A DNA stretch of 64,000 nucleotides from B30-G6 sp963701385 (GTDB lineage: Bacteria > Desulfobacterota > Desulfobacteria > Desulfobacterales > B30-G6): NCBI GenBank assembly GCA_963701385.1, contig CAVOZW010000004.1, forward strand, positions 62,001 to 126,000, written 5' to 3'. The translations under genes and the position numbers were made by a program. The notes below the pieces were generated by a model, which saw only the letters and a program-made list of their open reading frames with translations, made no database searches and was not told the DNA's origin. Positions 23,681 through 32,314 of this stretch are shown here, one piece after another (positions within the stretch are counted from its first letter, which is position 1; each line of letters opens with the position of its first letter).

Positions 23681-26165
23681 TTTGCACCCTGACTTTCATT
23701 TTCCGCCCATCGGTGGATATGGACACGGCGCCATGCAGGTCGGTTCTGAGTGTTCGGCATCCCAGGCTTTCATATCGCTTCAGAACCTTCTTGTCAGGAA
23801 AATGAAACCGATTCATAAAACCACAGGATACCACGACGATCTGCGGATGAACCTGTTCGATTAATAGGGCTGTACTCGAAGAACCACTTCCGTGATGGGG
23901 TGACACCAGAACCGTACTCTTCAGGTTTTTCCCGGCTGCTGCCACCAGCGTTTTTTCACCCATAGCCATGATATCACCCGGAAACAGAAAAGCATGTTGA
24001 CCATATGACACCTTGAGCACCAGAGAGTTGTTATTCTTGTTTCGCCACTTCTCCCACGAGGCCCTTTCCAAAAAATCTTCTGCAGGATAGAGGATCTCGA
24101 TCCTCACGCCTTCAAACGCCGTGCTGCGTTCCAAGGCCCGGTATCGCGGTGCGTCAATGCCATGCTTGTCCAAAGTATCGACAAATAATTGATACCCTTT
24201 GGAAGAAGAGGTCTCGTTATTGGTGATGACCTTTTTTACATTAAAGTGCTCTGCCATATATATCAAGCCATTTAAGTGGTCACTGTTGGGATGCGACAAA
24301 AAAAGGGTGTGGATGGTCTTGATTTTATTTCGCAGAAGGTAGGGGGCGATGATGCTTTTGCCAGTGTCAAAAACGGTATTGTCTGAAAAACCACCCCCAT
24401 CTATCATAAGGTTGCGACCCCGCGGCAATTCAAGAAGCGCCGCACTTCCCTGTCCCACATCAAATATCATGATGCGAAGATCGTTATGCCAAAATCGGTG
24501 ATGAAGCCAGTACCCGGCGTCCAAAGCCCCTCCAACAGCAGCAAAGACGATCACCCCACAAGCGATGCCGCGCCTCAAAACGGCCGGCCGTTTGGACTTT
24601 TTTTCCTGTTGCCCTGCTGAAAACCAGCTGAAGACACCCAGAAGCACCAGGTAAAAAAGGCTGATCTCAACCAGACTGGGTGTGAAGGTTTCCAAAACGG
24701 CAACAGGCAACCCGGAAAAAAAATCAATGACCCTGATCGCTTTTTCAAGAACCCAATGGCTCAGTTGGAGGCACACCGATGCAGCGCCGGTGCTGAATAC
24801 CTGAAGAAAAACAGCCGACAGTCCCAGGGGCACCACAATAAATCCCACCAGTGGGATGGCAACGGTATTCACGACAAGTCCAATGATAGAAACCTGATTG
24901 AAATATGCCATGACCAGTGGTGCCGTCCCCACGGTGGCAAAAAGTGTGACGGCCATAAAGACCAGCCCTTTTGCAATAAGGGTGGATTTGAGACCTTCCG
25001 ATTTTTTCAGAATGGGTCGCATCAGTGACAGACCGCATACGATAACTAAGACAGCCGTAAATGAAAGTTGAAACGATATGGAAAACAGCGAAGGCGGGTT
25101 GATAATGAGGATCAACATGCCGGCGATACAGAGGCTGTTGATCAGGTCCTGGTCCCTGTCAAAAAGGAGCGTCAGCAGAAAAACACTCACCATGATAACC
25201 GCCCGTTGGGTCGAAGGTGACATTCCCGCCAGAAAACCATACGCCAGAACCGGTAAAAATGTCAGGATGGCGGCCGTTCTTCTGGTCCAACCTGTCCACA
25301 AAATTGGCCAAAACCAGGCCGCGACCCAGCGAAAGATTGCAAATGTCACGGTTGCCACGATCCCGATGTGAAGCCCCGAAATAGCCAGGAGATGCCCCAC
25401 GCCGGCACGATTGAATTTTTCCCTTAAAGCCGAAGATATCTCTTTACGATCCCCGATCAAGAGTGCCTTGGATATGGCCTTGACATCGTGTCCGTTTTCC
25501 CCTGCATCTAGCGCCTGCGCATCAATCATTCCAGAAACCCTGGCGCGGTGATCATCGAAAAAAGATATCCGCTCGAATGCGTCTTCTCTTGACTGGACCG
25601 ATATCTTTTCCGCAGCAACATAACTGCGGGCCCAAATGTTTTGATAGGCCATGTGACGCTCATAATCAAAACCTCCCGGGTTATTGAAGTTTCTAATCGA
25701 GCGGATCCGGCTGAAAAAAGAGATGCTGTCTCCCCTTGACAAGGGAATTAAGTCATTGGATACCGTAACACGCAAACGCCCACAGGCGGGGACAGAAATC
25801 CCGCCTTGACGGATCGAAACGGTCTCCATAATAAACCGGGTTCTGTTGCGAATATGTACAGGCTCTTCCAGAATGGTGCCGCTTATGTTGCAGGTTTCTA
25901 AATCAACCAGACGACGAACGTGATGATCCGGAAAACGTGGCGCGACCCATGGTTGGATAGAAAGGTAACCGATACTGCTGAAAAGAAAGAGCGGCAGTAG
26001 CAGCACAAGCATCTCGCGTGTCAGGTAAACCACCAGAAACACAAGCGTCACCGCTGCCAGTACCAGCACCCATAGACCGTGCCCCGGATACGCTTCACCT
26101 GCAAGAATTCCGACAATCATCGAAATCGACAGCCAAATGATGGGGCGGTAGATGGGTTTGTTCAT
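23667..26165 (-). CDS. comEC: DNA internalization protein ComEC/Rec2
   Basis: An 832-aa channel protein for DNA uptake. The N-terminal part has several membrane segments and a DUF4131-type soluble domain (about 20-170). The central Competence domain (about 210-480) is polytopic, with GVGHLLAISGLHIGIVA and SPSTQRAVIMV as hallmarks. The C-terminal metallo-beta-lactamase domain (about 560-790) has DVGQGSAALLELP, LMIDGGGF, LSHPNSDHLNGL and VSPHHGSGSSS. The frame is open 87 bases farther upstream, but the ATG at 26165 (MNKPIYRPIIW) fits the membrane start. No other competence genes are seen in the window. Confidence 0.93.
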   Translation of the reverse strand: MNKPIYRPIIWLSISMIVGILAGEAYPGHGLWVLVLAAVTLVFLVVYLTREMLVLLLPLFLFSSIGYLSIQPWVAPRFPDHHVRRLVDLETCNISGTILEEPVHIRNRTRFIMETVSIRQGGISVPACGRLRVTVSNDLIPLSRGDSISFFSRIRSIRNFNNPGGFDYERHMAYQNIWARSYVAAEKISVQSREDAFERISFFDDHRARVSGMIDAQALDAGENGHDVKAISKALLIGDRKEISSALREKFNRAGVGHLLAISGLHIGIVATVTFAIFRWVAAWFWPILWTGWTRRTAAILTFLPVLAYGFLAGMSPSTQRAVIMVSVFLLTLLFDRDQDLINSLCIAGMLILIINPPSLFSISFQLSFTAVLVIVCGLSLMRPILKKSEGLKSTLIAKGLVFMAVTLFATVGTAPLVMAYFNQVSIIGLVVNTVAIPLVGFIVVPLGLSAVFLQVFSTGAASVCLQLSHWVLEKAIRVIDFFSGLPVAVLETFTPSLVEISLFYLVLLGVFSWFSAGQQEKKSKRPAVLRRGIACGVIVFAAVGGALDAGYWLHHRFWHNDLRIMIFDVGQGSAALLELPRGRNLMIDGGGFSDNTVFDTGKSIIAPYLLRNKIKTIHTLFLSHPNSDHLNGLIYMAEHFNVKKVITNNETSSSKGYQLFVDTLDKHGIDAPRYRALERSTAFEGVRIEILYPAEDFLERASWEKWRNKNNNSLVLKVSYGQHAFLFPGDIMAMGEKTLVAAAGKNLKSTVLVSPHHGSGSSSTALLIEQVHPQIVVVSCGFMNRFHFPDKKVLKRYESLGCRTLRTDLHGAVSISTDGRKMKVRVQNEFH

Positions 26166-26442
26166 AGCATGAGTGTATTCAGGTTGTTTAGGCCGCAGGC
26201 TGATAGGCAGTTCGCATGCAACACGGAACCGAACTCGCCGATCTTCTCCCACAGACTAAATACCTGTCTGCCTGAGGATTGCCATAGGATACCAGAGTTC
26301 CAGGAGAAACACATTGCGTGTCAGGTTTCAGGTGTTATGTTTAAGGCCAGGGATACGAGCGCTGAGCTACGCGCTTTGAGCAACAATTAATGATGTTCGA
26401 TAGGACAAAATTACACACGAAGTGCGAGTGTCGCCTGAAAGG
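26166..26442. other. Intergenic region between comEC and murA
   Basis: About 277 bases with no convincing gene. It must contain the comEC promoter and the murA 3' end, both leftward. An imperfect inverted repeat around GAGCGCTGAGCTACGCGCTTT (about 26358-26380) is the only structure I noticed. Confidence 0.25.
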
Positions 26443-27696
26443 TTAAACGCGGACCCGTTTTATCGCCGCTCCCAGCCCGCTTAGCTTTCGATCGAGAGCC
26501 TCGTATCCCCGATCCAGATGATACACCCGATTTATTTCGGTGGTTCCCTTTGCCACGAGTCCGGCCAGAATCAAGGATGCACTGGCCCTGAGGTCCGATG
26601 CCATTACCGGTGCCCCCGAAAGATCGGGTACCCCTTTAATAAGAGCGGTGTTGCCTGAGACGGTAATATCTGCACCCATACGTTTGAGTTCACTGACATG
26701 CATGAAACGGTTTTCAAATATCGTTTCTGAAATAATACTCAAGCCACCGGCCACCGACATCAGAACCATGAACTGAGCCTGCATGTCCGTAGGAAACCCC
26801 GGATAGACCTGTGTTTTGAGATCGACACTGGATATATCTTGCGGCCCTGAAATACGTATGGTTGACCCCTCAATATCGATGAGGACGCCGGCAAGTCTCA
26901 GTTTGTGACAGATCACCTGTAGATGATCCGGTTGGCAGCCCGATATCTTGACCACGCCACGGGTCAGGGCAGCAGCGATCATCAAGGTTCCCGCTTCAAT
27001 ACGGTCCGGAATAATTGCTGCAGATACCGGATGTAGAGAAGCTACACCATAAATGGTCATCACGGCGGTCCCGGCATCCCGAATATCGGCACCCATCTGA
27101 TTCAAAACATCTGCCAGGGCAACCACCTCCGGCTCACAGGCCGCATTCCGCAGCATGGTCTTGCCTTCAGCCAAAACAGCTGCCATCATCAGGTTTTCCG
27201 TACCCGTCACGGTGGGAATGTCGAGATAGATGTCACTGCCCACCAACCGGGGTGCCGTCGCCTCTACATAACCGTGCTTTAGCTCGATGAGGGCCCCCAG
27301 GCTGGCCAATCCTTTCAGATGAAGGTTGATGGGGCGGGCGCCAATGGCGCATCCGCCCGGAAGCGATACCCTCGCCTTTTTGAGTCTGGCAAGCAAGGGC
27401 CCGAGCACCAGTATGGAGGCCCGCATTTTTCTAACCAGGTCATAGGGTGCTTCATGGCTGTTGAGGCCGCTCGCGTTGATGCGAACCCTGTCACCTTCAG
27501 CAACCACCTCAGCACCCAGATTTGACAACAGCAGCTTGGTGCTCTCGATATCCATCAGATGAGGCACATTGCTAAACGTGTTCCACCCATCCGTCAGCAG
27601 GGCAGAAACCAGAATCGGCAGGGCAGCATTCTTCGCACCACTAACCAGGACGTCACCCTCCAGACGCCGGCCGCCTTCGACGATGATTTTATCCAT
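26443..27696 (-). CDS. murA: UDP-N-acetylglucosamine 1-carboxyvinyltransferase
   Basis: A 417-aa enzyme that transfers enolpyruvate from PEP to UDP-GlcNAc, the first committed step of peptidoglycan synthesis, in the cytoplasm. Hallmarks: VSGAKNAALPIL (Lys22 region), the catalytic Cys loop PGGCAIGARPINLHLKGL, and YPGFPTDMQAQFM. Length is standard for MurA (about 418 aa). The Cys form is the fosfomycin-sensitive one. It stands alone on the minus strand, between comEC and an EamA transporter. Confidence 0.97.
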   Translation of the reverse strand: MDKIIVEGGRRLEGDVLVSGAKNAALPILVSALLTDGWNTFSNVPHLMDIESTKLLLSNLGAEVVAEGDRVRINASGLNSHEAPYDLVRKMRASILVLGPLLARLKKARVSLPGGCAIGARPINLHLKGLASLGALIELKHGYVEATAPRLVGSDIYLDIPTVTGTENLMMAAVLAEGKTMLRNAACEPEVVALADVLNQMGADIRDAGTAVMTIYGVASLHPVSAAIIPDRIEAGTLMIAAALTRGVVKISGCQPDHLQVICHKLRLAGVLIDIEGSTIRISGPQDISSVDLKTQVYPGFPTDMQAQFMVLMSVAGGLSIISETIFENRFMHVSELKRMGADITVSGNTALIKGVPDLSGAPVMASDLRASASLILAGLVAKGTTEINRVYHLDRGYEALDRKLSGLGAAIKRVRV

Positions 27697-27843
27697 TGAT
27701 TATACGTTCTCCAGAAGATTATTTGAAGATTCCCACCGTAATCGGCGGGGAATTCACTTGCAATTTCGGTTCGAAGATTGACTCTAAATATTATATGGCT
27801 GCACTTTAACCATATACTGCCCTGAGGGTCAAGTACGGGATAC

Positions 27844-28752
27844 TTAACCAAACCCTACCAACACCAGTCCTGCAAATATCATAATTATGCCAATAATTTT
27901 AGGAGAATACCTGGATTCGTTGAGAAGAAAGATACCGAAGATGGCGCCCAAGGGAATACTGAGCTGGCGAAATACGGCAACGTAGCCGATATTGGAGACA
28001 TAATTCATTGAAGCCAGGACAAGGCCGTAAGTCAAATAGATTCCTATTCCCGTCAAAGCGGCTACGCCTTTAAATTTACGCATGACAACCCTAATATCCT
28101 TTCTTTCATATGGACTTAGTAACACCAGGATTCCCTTCCAGATTGATGAAGTTATTGCCTCCAATACCATATAAATGAGGGTCGCATTCAGCGGATTGAA
28201 AAAACCATCCGATCGTTCTCTAAGAAACCGAAGCGCTTCATGATCCACTATCGTATATCCCGAAACGAACAATGCAGCTAGCACTGCAAGCAGGCATGAC
28301 ACATTGATGAATTTCTTAAAGCTAAAAACCTTTATGGATACGAGCGGTAACAGAATACACCCGCCAACAACACATATCATGCCGATATAGTATGGCCATC
28401 TCGGAAGTGAATCCCTGCCTATCATCATAGCCCCTGCGGTAACGATAACAACGGGCAGAGAACGGGCTATCGGATAGGCAATCGACAAATCTCCGTACCG
28501 GTATGCCCCCGCAAGCAATGCCATATAGACAGCCAGAAAAAATCCGGAAAGGCTTACATAGCCCCATACAATGGACGGAATCATTCCAACGTAGGAACGA
28601 TAAAAATATAGAATCGGCAGCACGCAGAGTGTACCAACAATATTGGCCACCAGATAAAAAGAGAGTGTCGGGTGCTCTCTTTTGCTGATAAAATTCCAGC
28701 CGGCATGCGTAAGGGCGGAGAAAAGCAGTAGGATAATTGCGATTGAAGACAT
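27844..28752 (-). CDS. EamA/DMT-family transporter
   Basis: A roughly 302-aa membrane protein with about ten hydrophobic segments and the two-repeat plan of drug/metabolite transporters. The first repeat begins LLFSALTHAGWNFISKREHP and the second ends with FRQLSIPLGAIFGIFLLNESRYS followed by GIIMIFAGLVLVGFG. The start is either ATG 28752 (MSSIAIILLL) or a TTG four codons upstream; neither has a clear ribosome site. Substrate unknown. It lies beside a TauE-type exporter in the same orientation, 171 bases apart. Confidence 0.85.
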   Translation of the reverse strand: MSSIAIILLLFSALTHAGWNFISKREHPTLSFYLVANIVGTLCVLPILYFYRSYVGMIPSIVWGYVSLSGFFLAVYMALLAGAYRYGDLSIAYPIARSLPVVIVTAGAMMIGRDSLPRWPYYIGMICVVGGCILLPLVSIKVFSFKKFINVSCLLAVLAALFVSGYTIVDHEALRFLRERSDGFFNPLNATLIYMVLEAITSSIWKGILVLLSPYERKDIRVVMRKFKGVAALTGIGIYLTYGLVLASMNYVSNIGYVAVFRQLSIPLGAIFGIFLLNESRYSPKIIGIIMIFAGLVLVGFG

Positions 28753-28923
28753 AAGGATAGCCAATTGTAGCGCTTGTCACAAATAGGTTCCGATTGCGGT
28801 GCGTTCAAATAGGGATTTTCGTGTTTTGCCAAGGCGGTAGGCGAATTTAACCCTCAGGAATAGCGTTCTATTTTGAGGCGTTAAATTATGGCGCCCAACA
28901 CCGTCAGGGCGTGAAAAGACCAT

Positions 28924-29682
28924 TTATGGATGGACACTAAAGATCCCCCGAAGTAATCCGGCAACCGAAAGGATTATCAGCAAAATTAACACATGCTTTC
29001 GAAAAAATTCCTTATCGCTCTTGATGAACATTCTACTTCCCATGGTAATACCGAGATATAGCGGAATCAGACAAATCGATGTCACTAGCAAGGTCTTGAA
29101 TGTCGTTAGACCCTGAATGGATGCCATTGTCAGACCCATGACATCTAGGCCTAAAAAGTAGGCAATGATAGACGCTCTGGATACCGTTACGGCAGCTGGC
29201 GACGATAAGTAGAGAAGAATCACTGGCGGTCCACCTATGGCAGCAGCACCATTCAATACGCCACTTGCCACGCCTGTGGCAAGGATGAACGCTCTCCCTG
29301 GCATACGTCGCCAGGCCCACCCGAACAAAAGTAAAATTGCAGCCACCAGTACCAATAAAGAAATGGATATGCGCATGGGCTCTTCCGGTATATTAGCAAG
29401 TAGATATACGCCAAAGGGTGTTGCAAAAAGGGATCCTGCGAGCAACCAGCGCAGCGAATGCCAGTCTATGTCTTTCCAGACCTGAGGGACCAATCTCATG
29501 CTCGCCAGTACTTCAAGAATAAGAACTAGGGGCACGACTTGAACCGGTGGAAGCACAAGCGATATGCTCGTGACGGCAACCATGGCAAATCCAAAACCAC
29601 TGTAACCCCTGATGATGCCAGCTACAAAGACGGAAATGGATGTGATGATGAGTGAGAAGAAATCTAGGCCAAACAGGTTCAA
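28924..29682 (-). CDS. TauE/SafE-family sulfite/sulfonate-type exporter
   Basis: A 252-aa membrane protein with about eight hydrophobic segments. The N-terminal half has GIIRGYSGFGFAMVAV and the second half GVASGVLNGAAAIGGPPVILLYL, the duplicated GxSGFG...GxxxGxxxGxGG pattern of TauE/SafE (DUF81) proteins. Family members export sulfite, sulfoacetate or related anions; a role in sulfur-anion transport suits a sulfate reducer but is not proven. The start codon appears to be TTG 29682 (no good ATG upstream in frame). It lies just beyond the terminator of the qrc operon. Confidence 0.82.
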   Translation of the reverse strand: MNLFGLDFFSLIITSISVFVAGIIRGYSGFGFAMVAVTSISLVLPPVQVVPLVLILEVLASMRLVPQVWKDIDWHSLRWLLAGSLFATPFGVYLLANIPEEPMRISISLLVLVAAILLLFGWAWRRMPGRAFILATGVASGVLNGAAAIGGPPVILLYLSSPAAVTVSRASIIAYFLGLDVMGLTMASIQGLTTFKTLLVTSICLIPLYLGITMGSRMFIKSDKEFFRKHVLILLIILSVAGLLRGIFSVHP

Positions 29683-29746
29683 AGCATTAATTCCGCTTTA
29701 AAAATCGATCAACAGGGGGCATTTTCAAGTGATTTACTGCGGAGGC

Positions 29747-29790
29747 AAAAAAAGCGCTTCCCTTTTATCCGGCAAAAGAAAAGCGCTTTT
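29747..29790 (-). terminator. Rho-independent terminator of the qrc operon
   Basis: Read on the minus strand: AAAAGCGCTT, an inner CTTTT...AAAAG pair around GCCGGAT, then AAGCGCTTTT followed by T residues (seven T in all at the 3' end). This is a long stem with a U-tail, 20 bases beyond the stop of the small Qrc-linked gene, and marks the end of that leftward transcript. Confidence 0.75.
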
Positions 29791-29810
29791 ATCATTTAAG
29801 GGACCTCCGA

Positions 29811-29969
29811 TCAGTGATGGTCGCCGGTTCCCTTGTAGGTATCATACACTGCTTTGATGATGCAGTAGGTCATCCCCATACCGATGATCGACAGCGCATA
29901 CCAGAGGCCGCCGTGAAACACGATATGGCTCATATCCCAAACCCATTCAAAACTGATAACCGGAAACAT
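29811..29969 (-). CDS. Small single-span membrane protein linked to the Qrc operon (52 aa)
   Basis: A 52-aa protein starting MFPVISFEWVWDMSH, with one membrane helix (about 18-38, GGLWYALSIIGMGMTYCII) and a short charged tail KAVYDTYKGTGDHH. AAGGAG sits 7 bases before ATG 29969, so the start is well supported. It lies 151 bases after qrcD, before the operon terminator, and is probably the last gene of that transcript. Size and shape resemble accessory small subunits of respiratory membrane complexes. I do not recognise a named family; assignment as a Qrc-associated subunit is inference from position. Confidence 0.7.
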   Translation of the reverse strand: MFPVISFEWVWDMSHIVFHGGLWYALSIIGMGMTYCIIKAVYDTYKGTGDHH

Positions 29970-30120
29970 GAAAATTCTCCTTAATAAAACGTTCGCCAAA
30001 TAAAATCAAATTTAGCGATGGTCAAGGTTGCCGTAGCAACAAGAAAAATGCCCTTCCGCTATAGTGAACCATGTGGGATGGCATTTGACGCCCTGATATG
30101 CGGCAATCTCGGCAATCGGT

Positions 30121-31458
30121 TTAAGCTTCTGCCGGGGCCAGGTCCCCCTTCGGAACCCCTGCCTCGCCATCTTTATCTTCGGTTACTTGCGCCGTTTCCA
30201 TGGGAGGTGCCGGCTCTTCTATGGGGTTCAGCTCCGCCTCCTGGGGAAATATCGGCAGATAGCGGTATGAAATCAATATCAGGATCACACCGTAGGCCAC
30301 GGGCAGAATCGTCGTGGCAATTTCCTGCCAGCTCGGAAGATAGGTCGCCCAAGTCTCAAATGGCATCACAGGTACCGCGAGTACCTGAAGTACCATTACC
30401 CAGCGGTTCAGCAGAACCCCCAGGGAAGCCAGAATGACGGCTGTCCACAAGGTTGCCGACGTTTTTCGTCCCTTTTCCGTAATAAGAATGGCTGCCGGAA
30501 GAACCCCGCACACACCGACCTCGAGAATCAGTATCCAGATACCATACGCCGATTCAGGGTTGTTGGTGTAGAAATTCATCAGCGAAAATCCCTTGGCCGG
30601 CGCCGTTACGGCCGCCCAGTACCAGGTATCGATGATCTTGGCAATGATGTATGTGGCCAGCATCCAACCGGCGATTTTCGCCAGAAGCTCGATGACGTTG
30701 TCCTTGACCAGCTTCTTACCGGCGATTTTTTCGGTCAATTTGGTTACCAGGATCGTGAAGCAGGGGCCGCAGGCCGCCGCCGACCATGTAAAAAGAAAGA
30801 AGGTATAGGGCCAGATAAAAATGTGTTCACGATACCCGAAGGGACGCCCGAAGAGAACCCCGGAAACCCCGCCCAGGGATCCCTGGTGAAAGAAGGACAA
30901 AAAAGCTCCGGTGGCTGCAAAAACAACCATGATCTCGTGCATGTTGTGGCTCAGATGATGGAAAAAGGGCACCCTGTCCACCTGCTTGTTTTCGAGAATC
31001 AACGGCAGGTATTCGACACACAATACACCAAAATAACACGTCAGACAAAATGCCACTTCCGTCAGCATTGAGTGAACATTGGCATGCCAGAAGATAAACC
31101 ATCCCCGCAGGGGTTGGCCAATATCGATGGCAAGAATCAGCAATGCCGAGCTGTAACAGATAAATCCGATCAATACCGCATAATTGATGATGTATTTGAG
31201 TTCGTCTTTCCCAAAAATATATCGCATGAGGCCCGTAAAGAAGGCGCCGCCACCCAGAGCGATAACCCCAAGATCTGCCCATATCCACAACGCAAATCCA
31301 TAGGCATTGTTCATGTTGGTCTGGTTCAACCCCTTGATCCAAACCAGCAGCATGGCAAATACGCCCCAAAGTAAAACCGCCCCGACTACGGCAATAGCCA
31401 AGCCGAACTGCCAGATGGGACAGCGTTTAACGCCATCGGGTATTAATGCAGAATCCAT
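30121..31458 (-). CDS. qrcD: Menaquinone reductase, integral membrane subunit (NrfD-like)
   Basis: A 445-aa NrfD/PsrC-family protein with about ten transmembrane helices, the quinone-binding subunit of the Qrc complex. The helices are clear from LAIAVVGAVLLWGVFAMLLVW near the N-terminus through VLLNRWVMVLQVLAVP near the C-terminal part. The last 50 residues are an acidic, Pro-rich cytoplasmic tail. Qrc takes electrons from the periplasmic cytochrome c3 pool and reduces menaquinone during hydrogen or formate oxidation in sulfate reducers. It follows qrcC (38-base gap), in the published order A-B-C-D. Confidence 0.9.
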   Translation of the reverse strand: MDSALIPDGVKRCPIWQFGLAIAVVGAVLLWGVFAMLLVWIKGLNQTNMNNAYGFALWIWADLGVIALGGGAFFTGLMRYIFGKDELKYIINYAVLIGFICYSSALLILAIDIGQPLRGWFIFWHANVHSMLTEVAFCLTCYFGVLCVEYLPLILENKQVDRVPFFHHLSHNMHEIMVVFAATGAFLSFFHQGSLGGVSGVLFGRPFGYREHIFIWPYTFFLFTWSAAACGPCFTILVTKLTEKIAGKKLVKDNVIELLAKIAGWMLATYIIAKIIDTWYWAAVTAPAKGFSLMNFYTNNPESAYGIWILILEVGVCGVLPAAILITEKGRKTSATLWTAVILASLGVLLNRWVMVLQVLAVPVMPFETWATYLPSWQEIATTILPVAYGVILILISYRYLPIFPQEAELNPIEEPAPPMETAQVTEDKDGEAGVPKGDLAPAEA

Positions 31459-31495
31459 AAGTTAGATGCTCCTCAATAAAATGGTCTCTGTTTAT

Positions 31496-32296
31496 CTAGA
31501 CTTCATTTTTGACATAGTTGTCGCCGGCTTTCCGGACCCATTCGCGACTCGAAAGGTAATAGACCTTCGGGTTCGTGCCCAGTCTTTCAAGGAGTCTGAA
31601 GGCATTCGGGTTCCTGGGTTTTCCAGCATGGCTGTTGTCCGGGTCTACAATCTGGTGCACCGCATGGTCCGGATTGTTCAGATCGCCAAAGGTGATGGCA
31701 CCGGCCGGGCAGGCCTGGGTACAGGATGTCTGATACTCATCTTCTTCCAGCTCCGACCGTTCTTCATAGTGCGCCTTTTCCATGGCTTTCTGGTATCTGT
31801 GAAAACAGAAACTGCATTTTTCCACGACACCCCGCATGCGAACCGAAACATCCGGGTTCAAAGACCTTTCCATGCCTTCCGGCCAGACCGGATCCCACCA
31901 GTTGAAAACACGTGCATGGTAGGGACAGGCGGCCATACAATAACGGCAGCCGAAGCAGCGTGTGTATATCTGACTGACAATGCCGGTGAGACTGTCATAG
32001 TCCGTGGCGGTGGCAGGGCACACCGATACACAGGGTGAATGTCCATGGTCGCCTTCACAGTGCATGCAAGGTCTGGGAATATAGCATATGTCCGTATCCG
32101 GAAAAGTCTTGCCGTTGGTCATCTTGTATACACGCATCCAGGCGACGCTGAGCAGTTTGTCAGTCTCGTCATCCCGGAACGGGACATTGTTTTCGGCCAT
32201 ACATGCCACCATGCAGGCGCCGCACCCGGTACATTTATCCAAGTCGATAACCATGCCATACTTTTTGGTCTCATTGTGCATCTGTGCTTCTTTCAT
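31496..32296 (-). CDS. qrcC: Menaquinone reductase, iron-sulfur cluster subunit
   Basis: A 266-aa ferredoxin-type electron-transfer subunit. Four cysteine groups are visible: CTGCGACMVAC, CMHC...CVSVCPATA, CFGCRYCMAACPYHA, and CSFC...CTQACPAGA, enough for four cubane-type clusters. It passes electrons between the QrcB/QrcA side and the membrane subunit QrcD. The start used is ATG 32296, four bases after GAGGG; an earlier in-frame ATG at 32311 without a ribosome site is the alternative. Like NrfC/PsrB relatives it has no signal peptide of its own and may be exported with the Tat-signal QrcB. It lies directly after qrcB. Confidence 0.91.
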   Translation of the reverse strand: MKEAQMHNETKKYGMVIDLDKCTGCGACMVACMAENNVPFRDDETDKLLSVAWMRVYKMTNGKTFPDTDICYIPRPCMHCEGDHGHSPCVSVCPATATDYDSLTGIVSQIYTRCFGCRYCMAACPYHARVFNWWDPVWPEGMERSLNPDVSVRMRGVVEKCSFCFHRYQKAMEKAHYEERSELEEDEYQTSCTQACPAGAITFGDLNNPDHAVHQIVDPDNSHAGKPRNPNAFRLLERLGTNPKVYYLSSREWVRKAGDNYVKNEV

Positions 32297-32314
32297 TCGT
32301 CCCTCATTCATCTG

